Shown: positions 16,874 to 25,219 of the stretch, one piece after another
How positions within the stretch are numbered: position 1 is the first letter of the stretch
Layout: every line of letters begins with the position of its first letter
From: Chitinimonas arctica
Lineage (GTDB): Bacteria > Pseudomonadota > Gammaproteobacteria > Burkholderiales > Chitinimonadaceae
Length of the DNA stretch: 64,000 nt
Direction: 5' to 3'
Assembly: GCF_007431345.1 (NCBI RefSeq)
Contig: NZ_CP041730.1
Coordinates: 3,968,001-4,032,000, forward strand
The notes under the pieces: generated by a model
What the model was told of the DNA's origin: nothing
What the model saw: only the letters and a program-made list of their open reading frames with translations
Database searches by the model: none
Program-made: the position numbers and the translations under genes

Positions 16874-17356
16874 ATGGTCGAAATGCGCGGAATACTCTTG
16901 GCTCTGCTGGGCTCGTTCCAGGTTGCCACGGCGGACGTCGCCATACCCAAGATGCCGGTATCGAGTATGCCGGCTGGGGAGGTGGCCAAGGAGCAGGTAC
17001 GCAATGCCGAACGCGCATTCGCCAAGACCATGGCCGACCGTGACCTGACCGCGTTTGCCGGCTTCCTGGCCGATGATGCGGTTTTCTTCGCTGGTATCGA
17101 GGCCCTTCGCGGTAAGCAGGCCGTGGTCGCGGGCTGGAAGCGATTCTTTACCGGCCCCAGCGCGCCATTCTCGTGGGCGCCCGAACAAGTCGAGGTGCTG
17201 GCATCAGGCACGCTGGCGCTCAGCAGCGGGCCGGTACTCGACGCCCAAGGCAAGCGGGTGGCGGTATTCAATTCGATTTGGCGTTTGGAAGCGCCGGGGA
17301 TCTGGCGAGTCGTGTTCGACAAGGGGGGCGAGGTCTGCGACTGCGGCAAGCCGTGA
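16874..17356 (+). CDS. Exported SnoaL/DUF4440-type NTF2-like protein
   Basis: 160 aa from ATG 16874, supported by AGGGGGAAGC just upstream. A signal peptide (MRGILLALLGSFQVATA) is followed by an NTF2 cone fold: ERAFAKTMADRDLTAFAGFLADDAVFF, then the FFTGPSAPFSWAPEQVEVLASGTLALSSG strands and IWRLEAPGIWRVVFDKG. DUF4440 members are often of unknown role; some bind small hydrophobic ligands. It probably shares a transcript with the VOC gene (11-nt gap) and converges on the following gene. Confidence 0.75.
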   Translation: MVEMRGILLALLGSFQVATADVAIPKMPVSSMPAGEVAKEQVRNAERAFAKTMADRDLTAFAGFLADDAVFFAGIEALRGKQAVVAGWKRFFTGPSAPFSWAPEQVEVLASGTLALSSGPVLDAQGKRVAVFNSIWRLEAPGIWRVVFDKGGEVCDCGKP

Positions 17357-17359
17357 TGG

Positions 17360-18337
17360 TTAGTCCACCCATTCCGCCTTTTCCTGAAGCTCGCGCGGCA
17401 CTGCGATACCCCAGCGGGCAATCGCGCTACGGCTGATCAACAGTCTATAGGTAGACGGTGTGACGGGCGGCATGACGCGCATCGGATCGGCCAGCTTGGC
17501 CAATATCAGCGGCACCGCCTGCGCTCCCTGCTCGGCGGCGGCATTCACATAACCGGCCATGGCCAGTCCCCGCCCGATGGCGTAGTCATTGTTGCAGTAA
17601 GTGGGTATGCCGGCTTTACCGGTGGTCCATTCCAGCACCTCCTGACCGCTGACCGGCCGTTCGCCTTCCTTCAAGGAGAAATAAGTCAGCATCAGCAGGG
17701 CGTGGTCGGGCCCGCTGAAAGACTGCACCGCCTTTTGCCAGGCCGCCAAGGTATCGACCAGTTGCACCGACACATCGATGCCGGCCACCATTTGGCGGGG
17801 ACGCGACTGGAAGGTGTAGTCATACATCTGCTTGCTGGTCAGGTCGGTATCCAGCAGAACCAGGATACGTTTCAGCTCCGGCTGCATCTGCTTGGCCAGC
17901 AACAAGGTCTGGCGGATGGAGGGGCGTTCCAGCACCCCGGTAATATTGGGCGCGGGCTTATCCAGGTAGGTGGTCGGCGAGCCGTTGATGCCCAGGTAAA
18001 CGACCGGCAGGCGGCTACCCGCCAAGCGCGGACCGAGGAATTTGAGTGCGGCATCATCGCCCAGCACAACCGCGTCGGGCTTGCTGGCCTGTATCAGCGC
18101 CCAGGCCTTGTCGCCCATGGCCGCATGGCTTTCCTTCGGCAGGCGCTTGGTATCCATCTCGAAGAAGCTCAGCTTGGCGCGGCCGGCCAGGCCATGCTGC
18201 AAGGCGCCGGTATAGCCGGCATCCCACAAATAGGCAGCGTGATAACTTTCCACCACCAGTACCTTGGGCAGCTCTCCGGCGAATGCGGCGCATATCCACA
18301 GGCACGGTAGCAGCCTGGCTGGCAAGGTGAGGCGCAT
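17360..18337 (-). CDS. Periplasmic ABC-type substrate-binding-like protein (ABC_sub_bind family)
   Basis: 325 aa from ATG 18337, which has GGAG 7 nt upstream and begins a signal peptide (LTLPARLLPCLWICAAFA). Features of the family are VLVVESYHAAYLWDAGYTGAL, the GDDAALKFLGPRLAGSRLPVVYLGIN segment and ITGVLERPSIRQTLLLAK. Such proteins resemble periplasmic binding proteins of unknown ligand and are sometimes fused to sensor kinases. No transporter genes adjoin. It is divergent from speB over 247 nt. Confidence 0.75.
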   Translation of the reverse strand: MRLTLPARLLPCLWICAAFAGELPKVLVVESYHAAYLWDAGYTGALQHGLAGRAKLSFFEMDTKRLPKESHAAMGDKAWALIQASKPDAVVLGDDAALKFLGPRLAGSRLPVVYLGINGSPTTYLDKPAPNITGVLERPSIRQTLLLAKQMQPELKRILVLLDTDLTSKQMYDYTFQSRPRQMVAGIDVSVQLVDTLAAWQKAVQSFSGPDHALLMLTYFSLKEGERPVSGQEVLEWTTGKAGIPTYCNNDYAIGRGLAMAGYVNAAAEQGAQAVPLILAKLADPMRVMPPVTPSTYRLLISRSAIARWGIAVPRELQEKAEWVD

Positions 18338-18432
18338 GACGATTCTCCGGCCGATTGGGGAACGAGTCATTTCATACTAGCAGCGTGCAGCGTAAGAGGA
18401 TAAACACGTATTGCCGCCACGCAGAATGACAG

Positions 18433-18584
18433 TATTTGCTTATGTTCTACGGGGAGTCGCTGTATCATGGCGCCGTTTTACCGCGCGGGGAGAGTGCTCG
18501 CGGCAGCCTCCACGCGTCGGCTGTTGAAAGATGGACGGGAGACGTCCAGCGTATGCGCGCGGGCGCAATCGGAGTCCTGTCGAA
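18433..18584 (+). promoter_or_regulatory. Structured speB leader with three GGGAG motifs
   Basis: The speB 5' region contains three A/C-GGGAG copies, at about 18449, 18486 and 18536. Two sit in hairpin loops: CCGCG...CGCGG around CGGGGAGAG, and a GGACG/CGTCC stem with loop GGAGA (about 18533-18547). GGA in loops is the recognition pattern of CsrA/RsmA, but no known riboswitch class is matched. The functional reading is inference. Confidence 0.3.
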
Positions 18585-19559
18585 ATGACAAAACCGATCT
18601 TGCAAGAACCCATCCTCGGCGATGGCGCCATTCGCCGCGAAGGCCTGTACGGCAGCAGCGTGGAAAATACCTATGCCGGCGTGCTGAGCTTTATGCGCCG
18701 CAAGTACACGCGCGAGTTGGCGGGCGCGGATGTGGTCATCAGCGGTGTGCCGCTGGACCTGGCCGTCACCTTCCGCTCCGGCGCACGGCTCGGACCGGCG
18801 GCGATACGCGCCGCCAGCGTGCAGTTGGCCGAGCTCAAGCCTTACCCCTGGGGTTTCGATCCCTTCGAGGACCTGGCGGTCATCGACTACGGCGATTGCT
18901 GGTTCGATGCCCACAATCCGATGACCATCACGCCCAGCATCGTCGAACATGCCCGCACCATCCTGGCCAGCGGCGCCAAGATGCTGACCCTGGGCGGCGA
19001 TCACTACATTACCTATCCGCTGCTCAAAGCGCATGCGGAGAAATACGGCAAGCTTTCGCTGATCCATTTCGACGCCCATTGCGACACCTGGGCGGACGAT
19101 AGTCCGGATAGCCTGAACCACGGCACGATGTTCTACAAGGCCATCAAGGACGGCATTATCGATCCGCACACCTCGGTGCAGATCGGCATCCGTACCTGGA
19201 ACGACGATTTCATGGGGATGAATATCCTCGATGCCGCCTGGGTACATGCCAATGGGCCCCAGCAAACCCTGGAGCGCATCCTGCAGATCGTCGGTCAGCG
19301 GCCTACCTACCTGACCTTCGATATCGATTGCCTCGACCCGGCCTTCGCTCCGGGTACCGGCACGCCGGTACCGGCGGGCCTGAGCAGCGCGCAAGCCTTG
19401 CACATCATTCGCGGCATGGGTCCGGCCAACCTGGTCGGCATGGATGTCGTGGAAGTTTCGCCGGCTTACGATCAGAGCGAAATCACCGCCCTGGCCGCAG
19501 CGCATATTGCTGCCGACCTACTGTGTGTTTTACGCAACCAAAAGCTTGCGGCCGCCTAG
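18585..19559 (+). CDS. speB: Agmatinase
   Basis: 324 aa from ATG 18585, which gives an N-terminus like other SpeB proteins. It hydrolyses agmatine to putrescine and urea with a binuclear Mn centre. The metal ligands are visible: GGDHYITYP (His), FDAHCDTW (Asp, His, Asp) and FDIDCLDPAFAPGTGTP (two Asp). HGTMFYKAIKDGIIDPHTSVQIGIR and VGMDVVEVSPAYDQSEITALAA are very close to E. coli SpeB, which favours agmatinase over other ureohydrolases. Cytosolic polyamine synthesis. No speA is in the window. A terminator follows at 19618. Confidence 0.9.
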   Translation: MTKPILQEPILGDGAIRREGLYGSSVENTYAGVLSFMRRKYTRELAGADVVISGVPLDLAVTFRSGARLGPAAIRAASVQLAELKPYPWGFDPFEDLAVIDYGDCWFDAHNPMTITPSIVEHARTILASGAKMLTLGGDHYITYPLLKAHAEKYGKLSLIHFDAHCDTWADDSPDSLNHGTMFYKAIKDGIIDPHTSVQIGIRTWNDDFMGMNILDAAWVHANGPQQTLERILQIVGQRPTYLTFDIDCLDPAFAPGTGTPVPAGLSSAQALHIIRGMGPANLVGMDVVEVSPAYDQSEITALAAAHIAADLLCVLRNQKLAAA

Positions 19560-19617
19560 TCGGCCAATAAGCTAACTAGCGCTTGCTCTGAGAAAAGCAA
19601 GTGCTCGAAAAGTCAGT

Positions 19618-19652
19618 AAATACGGGGCGGCCAAGGCTGTCCCGTATTTTTT
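19618..19652 (+). terminator. Rho-independent terminator after speB
   Basis: AAATACGGG (19618-19626) pairs with CCCGTATTT (19641-19649) and is followed by T residues. It isolates the TonB-receptor promoter from speB. Confidence 0.8.
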
Positions 19653-19662
19653 CCTTACGATT

Positions 19663-19702
19663 TTGTCGCAAAACCTTCACAAAATTGTAACGAAAAGTTT
19701 GT
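19663..19702 (+). promoter_or_regulatory. Candidate Pho box upstream of the TonB receptor-phoD pair
   Basis: Three 7-nt direct repeats, TTGTCGC, CCTTCAC and TTGTAAC (19663, 19674, 19685), are separated by AAAA spacers, so the period is 11 nt; AGTTTGT follows as a weaker fourth. This is the architecture of PhoB binding sites (7-nt CTGTCAT-like repeats with 4-nt AT-rich spacers). Two genes downstream is a PhoD-type phosphatase, which supports phosphate control. Confidence 0.6.
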
Positions 19703-19804
19703 CCAATTTTCCTGATTTCCCCTTAGTCTTCGCGCCTTTGCCGGATAGCCCGCTTTGCCGAGCCGCTGTCTAGCCGCGAGAAACCAAAACGGAGTGATTT
19801 ACCA

Positions 19805-22279
19805 ATGCGATTCAAACAAAGCCCGCTGGCCCTGCTTGTGGCTGGCCTGTCTGCCAGCTTGTGGGCAGCCGATGCCGTCGACGCGAACGCTGAACAGAGC
19901 ATCAAGATCGAAGGCAAGGGTGTGTTTGCCGGTGGCAAGATGGTTTACGAAGAAGCCGCCAAGGCGCGTGCTACCGTAACCAAGAAAGCCATCGAAGAAA
20001 AGACCTCGACCGCCAATGCCTACCAGCTGATCGACAAGCTGCCCGGCATCAATGCCCACTCGCAAGACGGCAGCGGCTTGTTCGGCGGTACCCTGACCGT
20101 GCGCGGCTTCTCCGCCAGTCAAATGGGTTTCACCGTGAACGGCGCCCCCGTCAACGACTCGGGCGGCTACGAGGTTTACCCGATGGAATACGTCGATTCG
20201 GAAAACCTTGAGGAAATCTTCGTTACCCAAGGCACCACCGACAACGACGCACCCCATATCGGCGCCACCGGCGGCAACGTGGGCCTGGTGCTGCAAAAGC
20301 CGCAGGACGCCTTCCGTCTGCGCCTGACCCAGACCATGGGCATGAACAGCCTTTACAAGACCTTTGCCCGTATCGATACCGGCAAGACCGGTCCGGTCAA
20401 ATCGTTTATCTCGATCTCCGACTCGCACGGCAACAAATGGCGCGGCGAAGGCCGGGCACGGCGCTTCCATATCGATGCCAACACCATGTGGAACCTGGGT
20501 GGCGGCAGCGAGATTTCGGGCGCGGTAATGTACAACAAGATGGACAACCATTTCTTGCGCCGCGCGCGCATGACCGACTGGCAAGCCAACCGCGAATATG
20601 ACTACGATGCCAAATTCGCCGGCCGCCAGATCCGTCCCGGCGTGGCCGACAACGAAAGCGGCTTGACCAACTATTTCGAGCTGAACCGCAACCCCTTCGA
20701 GAACTACCAGGTGACCCTGAAGAGCAAGTTCATGCTCTCCAACAACCTCAGCCTCGATATCGATCCCTACTTCTGGCACGGCAAGGGCGGCGGCAGCAGC
20801 GGCACCACCCTGAACGAAACCAGCTACACCAGCGGCATGACCGGCTGCCCGAACGGCCGGCCCGGCCGCGACCTGAACGGCGATGGCGATTGCCTGGACA
20901 CCAATGTGCTGGGCTACACCATCTCCAAGACCGTGACGGATCGTCCCGGTGTGACCGCGCGCCTGAACTGGGCAGTGAGCGGCCACAAATTGATGGCGGC
21001 CGTATGGTATGAAGCGGCCCGTCACCGTCAGACCCGCCCGGTCGTGGCGGTCGGCGCCAACGGCATCCCGCTCGACATCTGGGCGGATGAATCGATCACT
21101 CGCGCCGATGGCAGCGCATACAACGGTTTCTCCGGCGGCCTGGCCCGCAACTGGAAGACCAACACCACGGTGACCCAGCTGACCCTGCAGGATGGCTTCG
21201 ACGTGGGCGACAACTTGAGCTTCCTGCTGGGCGTGCGTACGCCTCGGACCGAACGGGAAGCCATCAGCTACGGTGCCGGTTCCGAAGCCGAACAGGCCGC
21301 CTTCGTCCGCGAACGCGGCGGCCAGGGCGGCGCGGTGAGCGATACCCGTCGCTGGAACCAGGTGTTGCCGAACATCTCGGCCAAGTACGCCATCAACGAG
21401 CGCAGCCACGCCTTCGTCGCCATCTCGAAGAATGCCAAGACCCCGGCCAACTTCAGCCTGTTCGAATCGATCCAGGACAACAAGCTGGTCGGCGCCGACA
21501 GCCGCTTCACCAGCCGCGAACTGGCACCGGAAAAGTCGCTGAACGTTGACCTTGGCTATCGCTATCAGGGCGATTCCTTCAATTTCAACGGCTCGGTCTT
21601 CCTGGTCAACTTCAAGGATCGTCAATCGCAACGTACCGACGATGACGGCACCAAGCGTAACTACAACGTGGGCGACACCAAGAAGCGCGGCTTCGAACTG
21701 GAATTCGGCACCAGCCAGCGCAAGGGCGTGTCCTTCTACGGTTCGGCCAGCTTTATCCGCGAACGCCTGTCGGACGACTTCGTGCAGTACGTAGGCGTCA
21801 ACAGGGCCGCCACCGGCACCACGCCGGAAACCCGCGCCGCACAGGTTGCCCTGCCGACCGCCGGCAAGACCATGACCGATGCACCGAAGTGGCTGCTGGG
21901 CATGGGCGCCAACTACCAGAAGGGTGGCTTTGCCGCCGGCCTGGGCGCCAAGTACACCGGCAAGCGCTACGGCGACCTGATGAACCAGGAAGTCGTGCCC
22001 AGCTCCACGGTCTGGGACCTGAACATGGCCTATAAGTTCGCCAGCATCGCGGCCATGAAGCGGCCTACCGTGCGCGTCGCGGTCAGCAACCTGTTCGACA
22101 AGAACTACCTGGGCGGTATCCCCACCACTCAGATCAACGCCCAGAAGCTCGACGTCAACAACGGTCTGCGGGTGATCGATCCGGGCAAGAATGTAGCCTT
22201 GTCGGTGGCCGGTTCGGCGCCAAGCTACGATATCGGTTCGCCGCGCTTCGTCAGCGTATCGTTCACCGCCGATTTCTAA
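19805..22279 (+). CDS. TonB-dependent outer-membrane receptor
   Basis: 824 aa with a signal peptide (LALLVAGLSASLWAAD). The plug domain is clear at about 55-170: AYQLIDKLPGINAHS, GTLTVRGFSASQMGFTVNG and an IFVTQGTTDNDAPHIGATGG segment. The rest is beta-barrel, ending in RFVSVSFTADF with the terminal aromatic expected of outer-membrane proteins. The family imports bulky ligands using TonB energy. The codon use is very C-ending, suggesting high expression. With a candidate Pho box upstream and a PhoD phosphatase downstream, uptake of a phosphorylated compound is plausible; the ligand is unknown. Confidence 0.9.
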   Translation: MRFKQSPLALLVAGLSASLWAADAVDANAEQSIKIEGKGVFAGGKMVYEEAAKARATVTKKAIEEKTSTANAYQLIDKLPGINAHSQDGSGLFGGTLTVRGFSASQMGFTVNGAPVNDSGGYEVYPMEYVDSENLEEIFVTQGTTDNDAPHIGATGGNVGLVLQKPQDAFRLRLTQTMGMNSLYKTFARIDTGKTGPVKSFISISDSHGNKWRGEGRARRFHIDANTMWNLGGGSEISGAVMYNKMDNHFLRRARMTDWQANREYDYDAKFAGRQIRPGVADNESGLTNYFELNRNPFENYQVTLKSKFMLSNNLSLDIDPYFWHGKGGGSSGTTLNETSYTSGMTGCPNGRPGRDLNGDGDCLDTNVLGYTISKTVTDRPGVTARLNWAVSGHKLMAAVWYEAARHRQTRPVVAVGANGIPLDIWADESITRADGSAYNGFSGGLARNWKTNTTVTQLTLQDGFDVGDNLSFLLGVRTPRTEREAISYGAGSEAEQAAFVRERGGQGGAVSDTRRWNQVLPNISAKYAINERSHAFVAISKNAKTPANFSLFESIQDNKLVGADSRFTSRELAPEKSLNVDLGYRYQGDSFNFNGSVFLVNFKDRQSQRTDDDGTKRNYNVGDTKKRGFELEFGTSQRKGVSFYGSASFIRERLSDDFVQYVGVNRAATGTTPETRAAQVALPTAGKTMTDAPKWLLGMGANYQKGGFAAGLGAKYTGKRYGDLMNQEVVPSSTVWDLNMAYKFASIAAMKRPTVRVAVSNLFDKNYLGGIPTTQINAQKLDVNNGLRVIDPGKNVALSVAGSAPSYDIGSPRFVSVSFTADF

Positions 22280-22302
22280 GCGGATAACGAAAGCCTGATC
22301 GC

Positions 22303-22338
22303 AAAACGGCGACTACCCAGGTAGTCGCCGTTTTTGCG
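22303..22338 (+). terminator. Terminator between TonB receptor and phoD
   Basis: A perfect 14-bp stem, AAAACGGCGACTAC (22303-22316) with GTAGTCGCCGTTTT (22321-22334), has loop CCAG and a short T tail. It probably lowers phoD expression relative to the receptor. Confidence 0.8.
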
Positions 22339-22382
22339 TACCTGCCCCCGGCAAGGTGGTTTTCCCATGAGGAGGAATAAAG

Positions 22383-23708
22383 ATGAAGATGCAGTACCTG
22401 TTACTTTGTGCCGCACTCGGCCTGGGCGCGCAAGCCGCCGAACTGGCGGCAGGACCCATGGCGGGACCGCCCAGCATGCGCGGCGTGACCCTATGGCTGC
22501 AGGCCGATGGAGCGGCACGCGCCGCCATCGAATACTGGCCGGAAGATAGCCAGGCCAGCAAAAGGCGCAGCGCGCCCGTGACGCTGGACGCCAGCGAGCA
22601 GTTCGCCGGCAAGATCAGTTTGTTCGGCCTGGAGCCCGGCCGGCGTTACGGCTACCGGGTGGTGCTGAACGACAAGCCGGCCGGCAAGCAGACCTATCGC
22701 TTCGCCACCCAGGAACTGTGGCAGTGGCGCAAGGACGCACCCGATTTCACCGTACTGGCGGGTTCCTGCAACTACGGCAACGAGCCCGGCTACGACCGCC
22801 CGGGCAAGCCCTATGGCGACCACCATCTGACCGTGTTCAAGACCATGGCGGCGCAGAATCCCGACCTGACCCTGTGGCTGGGCGACAATCTGTACTACCG
22901 CGAAGTGGATTTCAGCCCGGAAGGCATGGCTTATCGCTGGCAGCGCGACCGCAGCCAGGGATATCTGCAGCCGTTGCTGCAACTGGGCGCCCATGCGGCG
23001 ATCTGGGACGACCACGATTACGGCCCCAACGATGCCAACAGCAGCTTTGTGCTCAAGGGCGAGTCGCTCAAGCTACAGAAGCGCTATTGGGCCAACCCCA
23101 GCTATGGCCTGCCCGAAACGCCAGGTGTGTTCACCACTTTCAGCTTCAACGACGTCGATTTCTTTATGTTGGACGATCGCTATTGGCGCGACGACAACCG
23201 CTTCCCGGACGCTGCCGACAAGGCCATGTTCGGTCGCGAACAGATGCGTTGGCTGAAAAACGCCTTGCTGGCGTCCACCGCACCGTTCAAGGTGATCGCG
23301 GGCGGCACCCAGTTGATGAACAAATCCGGCCAGAGCGATTCCTGGCACGATTTCCCGGTCGAGCGGGACGATTTCATCGAATTCCTCAACAAGACCAAGC
23401 TGGAAGGGGTGCTGTTCCTCTCCGGTGACGTACATCGCAGCGAGTTGACCAAGGTCGAACGGTCAGGCGCCTATCCGCTCTACGACCTCACTTGTTCGCC
23501 GATGACCTCGGGCATCTATGTGGACAAGCGACAAAGCGAGCGCGCCAACCTGGTGCCGGGCACCTCGGTCATGGGCGAGCGCAATTTCTGCCAGCTGCGC
23601 TTCGAAGGCAGCAAGGCGGAACGGCGTTTGTTGCTGCGGGTGTACAACGACAAAGGCGAGCTGAAATGGGAAAAGCCGCTGAGCCGGAAGGAATTGACTT
23701 ACCAATAG
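22383..23708 (+). CDS. phoD: PhoD-type alkaline phosphatase/phosphodiesterase
   Basis: 441 aa, start after GAGGAATAAAG, with a signal peptide (MKMQYLLLCAALGLGAQA). An N-terminal Fn3-like PhoD_N region is followed by the metallophosphatase core: VLAGSCNYGNEPGYDRPG with the metal Cys, LWLGDNLYYREVDF, AIWDDHDYGPNDAN and LFLSGDVHRSE. These match the PhoD family, which uses Fe and Ca to release phosphate from mono- and diesters outside the cytoplasm. It is paired with the TonB receptor behind a Pho-box-like element, although a terminator lies between them. A terminator follows. Confidence 0.85.
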   Translation: MKMQYLLLCAALGLGAQAAELAAGPMAGPPSMRGVTLWLQADGAARAAIEYWPEDSQASKRRSAPVTLDASEQFAGKISLFGLEPGRRYGYRVVLNDKPAGKQTYRFATQELWQWRKDAPDFTVLAGSCNYGNEPGYDRPGKPYGDHHLTVFKTMAAQNPDLTLWLGDNLYYREVDFSPEGMAYRWQRDRSQGYLQPLLQLGAHAAIWDDHDYGPNDANSSFVLKGESLKLQKRYWANPSYGLPETPGVFTTFSFNDVDFFMLDDRYWRDDNRFPDAADKAMFGREQMRWLKNALLASTAPFKVIAGGTQLMNKSGQSDSWHDFPVERDDFIEFLNKTKLEGVLFLSGDVHRSELTKVERSGAYPLYDLTCSPMTSGIYVDKRQSERANLVPGTSVMGERNFCQLRFEGSKAERRLLLRVYNDKGELKWEKPLSRKELTYQ

Positions 23709-23719
23709 GGTTCGAAGCG

Positions 23720-23753
23720 AAACGGCAATCTCGCAATGGGATTGCCGTTTTTA
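23720..23753 (+). terminator. Rho-independent terminator after phoD
   Basis: AAACGGCAATC (23720-23730) pairs with GATTGCCGTTT (23740-23750), followed by T residues. Confidence 0.85.
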
Positions 23754-23837
23754 TGGCTTTGTCCCGCAAGGATGCGCTGTGACAGGCGTGCTCCGAGTTG
23801 GAACCGGAAGCCATACATAAGCGTACTCGCAAAGGTA

Positions 23838-24047
23838 TCAGCGGTGGCGCCGCAGCAACTGGGCACGAAACTCGGCGGCGAATTCTGCCGCGTTGGAATA
23901 TTGCTGACCTGTGCCGCTGTTGAGACCTTCCATCACCAGATCATGAATATGCTGCTCTTCTTCGTCCCGTGGGTCATTGCTGGCAGGAACTTCGGGAAGT
24001 GGTATCAATTCGGCCGGATCAAGGGCTTTGCGCTTCAAATTTGGCAT
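23838..24047 (-). CDS. Small ParD-like antitoxin, orphan
   Basis: 69 aa. An acidic N-terminal half (PASNDPRDEEEQHIHD) is followed by LVMEGLNSGTGQQYSNAAEFAAEFRAQLLRRH. This resembles the ParD/CopG-type pattern in which a LxREGLxSG helix precedes the toxin-binding tail. No ParE/RelE-like toxin frame is adjacent on either side, so it is either an orphan or a different small regulator. No Shine-Dalgarno is obvious. The assignment is tentative. Confidence 0.45.
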   Translation of the reverse strand: MPNLKRKALDPAELIPLPEVPASNDPRDEEEQHIHDLVMEGLNSGTGQQYSNAAEFAAEFRAQLLRRHR

Positions 24048-24457
24048 GGGGTGCTTTTAAAAGCTTCTCGTCTGGATTCTAATTGGCGTTTTAGCGGCCC
24101 GACGCCTGTTCTTATTGCCTATATGGCATGCATCAGCTCGCAATTAAACTAGACAACCAATTTAGGCTACCAGATTGATACAAGAAGGCGCTTTCGAAAA
24201 ATGACCCTGTCAGGCAGTCCTGCACTGTAGCTACCAAGCCCAGCAACTACCGCCAAAGTTTGTACGGCGATGGCGGCGGCGCGTTGCTGGCCAACGATCT
24301 GTGGCTCAATGTGACCAATCGCAAGCCCGCCGGGCCACGACAAAACGCTTGCCCGCCAGCACTTTCGAACACGTATTTAGCAAAACCTGAGCGTTCAGCG
24401 CCCCATCTTGAGGCAGCGTAACAGTTCAGCTTGTTGTTCCTATCCCGGACCCCCTAT
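24048..24457. other. Intergenic region with a probable decayed coding remnant
   Basis: No complete gene is seen. On the plus strand a frame is open from about 24242 to 24421 (starting NYRQSLYGDGGGALLAND, ending TAA) with coding-like composition but no start, directly after a TAG. It is probably the end of a degraded gene; its family was not recognised. Confidence 0.3.
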
Positions 24458-24928
24458 TTAACCCGGGATATGAATACTGGTGGCATGCTTGACCTCCTCC
24501 ATCACCGCATAGGTATGCGTCTCCCGCACCCCGGGCAAGCTCAGTAGCGTATTGCCCAGAAAGTCGCGATAAGCCTTCATATCGCGCACCCGGGCCTTGA
24601 CCAGATAGTCGAAGCCACCGGCCACCAGATGGCATTCCTGCACCTCCGGCCGGTCGGTCACCGCCAGTTTGAAGCGCTCGAACACCTCGGGCGTGGTGCG
24701 GTCCAGCAGGACCTCCACGAATACCAGTAGGCCGGCATCCAGTTTTTCGGGGTTGAGGCGCGCGCCATAGCCGAGGATATAGGCATCGCGGGTCAGCCTC
24801 TTCACCCGCTCCAGGCAGGCGGTGGGCGACAGGCCGATGCGTTTGGCCAGGTCGATATTGGCGATACGGCCATCTTCCTGCAATTCGCGCAGTATCTTGC
24901 GGTCGATGCGGTCCAATCCATTATTCAT
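24458..24928 (-). CDS. Lrp/AsnC-family regulator, probable regulator of putA
   Basis: 156 aa. An N-terminal winged helix (DRIDRKILRELQEDGRIANIDLAKRIGLSPTACLERVKRL) is followed by a RAM/AsnC effector domain (VFVEVLLDRTTPEVFERF, ECHLVAGGFDYLVKARVRD, LLSLPGVRETHTYAVMEEVK). It is close in length and sequence to Lrp and to PutR-type regulators. It is divergent from putA, and the shared region carries a 10-bp perfect inverted repeat. Since this PutA has no DNA-binding domain, this protein is the obvious candidate for proline-dependent control; this is inference from position. Confidence 0.85.
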   Translation of the reverse strand: MNNGLDRIDRKILRELQEDGRIANIDLAKRIGLSPTACLERVKRLTRDAYILGYGARLNPEKLDAGLLVFVEVLLDRTTPEVFERFKLAVTDRPEVQECHLVAGGFDYLVKARVRDMKAYRDFLGNTLLSLPGVRETHTYAVMEEVKHATSIHIPG

Positions 24929-24967
24929 TGGTTTTTAATCCGGCATTCTTTAAATTGACTGGATTTT

Positions 24968-25198
24968 ATGCTGTTTTCAACCATGAAAACAGCAGCACAT
25001 TCGGTGGCGACCACAGTAGCATTCGTCCCGTTCTTACTTGACGTTCGCACCTGTCGGCAGGCGGCGGACGCAGGCGGTCGCCGAACCGGCCTTTGCCCCG
25101 CGAGGGCCGGTTCGGAGGCGACGGGAACGGGCAACGTATCCAAAAGAACGTGGGGTTATCCACCCCGGCCCGGACCCAAGCCGACCCGCGCAGCGTGA
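24968..25198 (+). CDS. Candidate proline-rich leader frame of putA
   Basis: A 76-codon frame whose last residues read WGYPPRPGPKPTRAA. Its TGA (25196-25198) lies exactly in the loop of the terminator-like hairpin at 25183-25214. Five Pro codons cluster within the 14 codons before the hairpin's end. Start choice is insecure: ATG 24968 and ATG 24983 overlap the inverted repeat, and no good Shine-Dalgarno is seen. If translated, a ribosome reaching the stop would melt the hairpin, and one stalled at Pro codons would not. That suits induction of proline catabolism. It may also be chance. Confidence 0.35.
   Translation: MLFSTMKTAAHSVATTVAFVPFLLDVRTCRQAADAGGRRTGLCPARAGSEATGTGNVSKRTWGYPPRPGPKPTRAA
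24969..24994. promoter_or_regulatory. Perfect inverted repeat in the lrp-putA divergent region (candidate operator)
   Basis: TGCTGTTTTC (24969-24978) and GAAAACAGCA (24985-24994) form a perfect 10-bp inverted repeat with a 6-nt spacer. It lies 41 nt from the lrp start and about 290 nt before putA. The symmetry and position suggest a site for the divergent Lrp-type regulator. Confidence 0.55.
25081..25115 (+). promoter_or_regulatory. Leader hairpin 1 of putA
   Basis: CCGAACCGGCC (25081-25091) pairs perfectly with GGCCGGTTCGG (25105-25115). There is no T tract. It is part of a structured 5' leader. Confidence 0.5.
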
Positions 25199-25219
25199 TC
25201 TCGCTGCGCGGGTCTTGTT
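25183..25219 (+). terminator. Terminator-like hairpin in the putA leader
   Basis: A perfect 13-bp stem, GACCCGCGCAGCG (25183-25195) with CGCTGCGCGGGTC (25202-25214), has loop TGATCT and is followed by TTGTT. It lies about 60 nt before putA, with no gene ending upstream on this strand, so it is better explained as an attenuator than as a terminator of another gene. Confidence 0.6.

Noticed and set aside
18467..19102. Long plus-strand frame overlapping speB in another phase
   Set aside because: Arg/Gly/His-rich shadow of speB; the speB frame carries all catalytic motifs.
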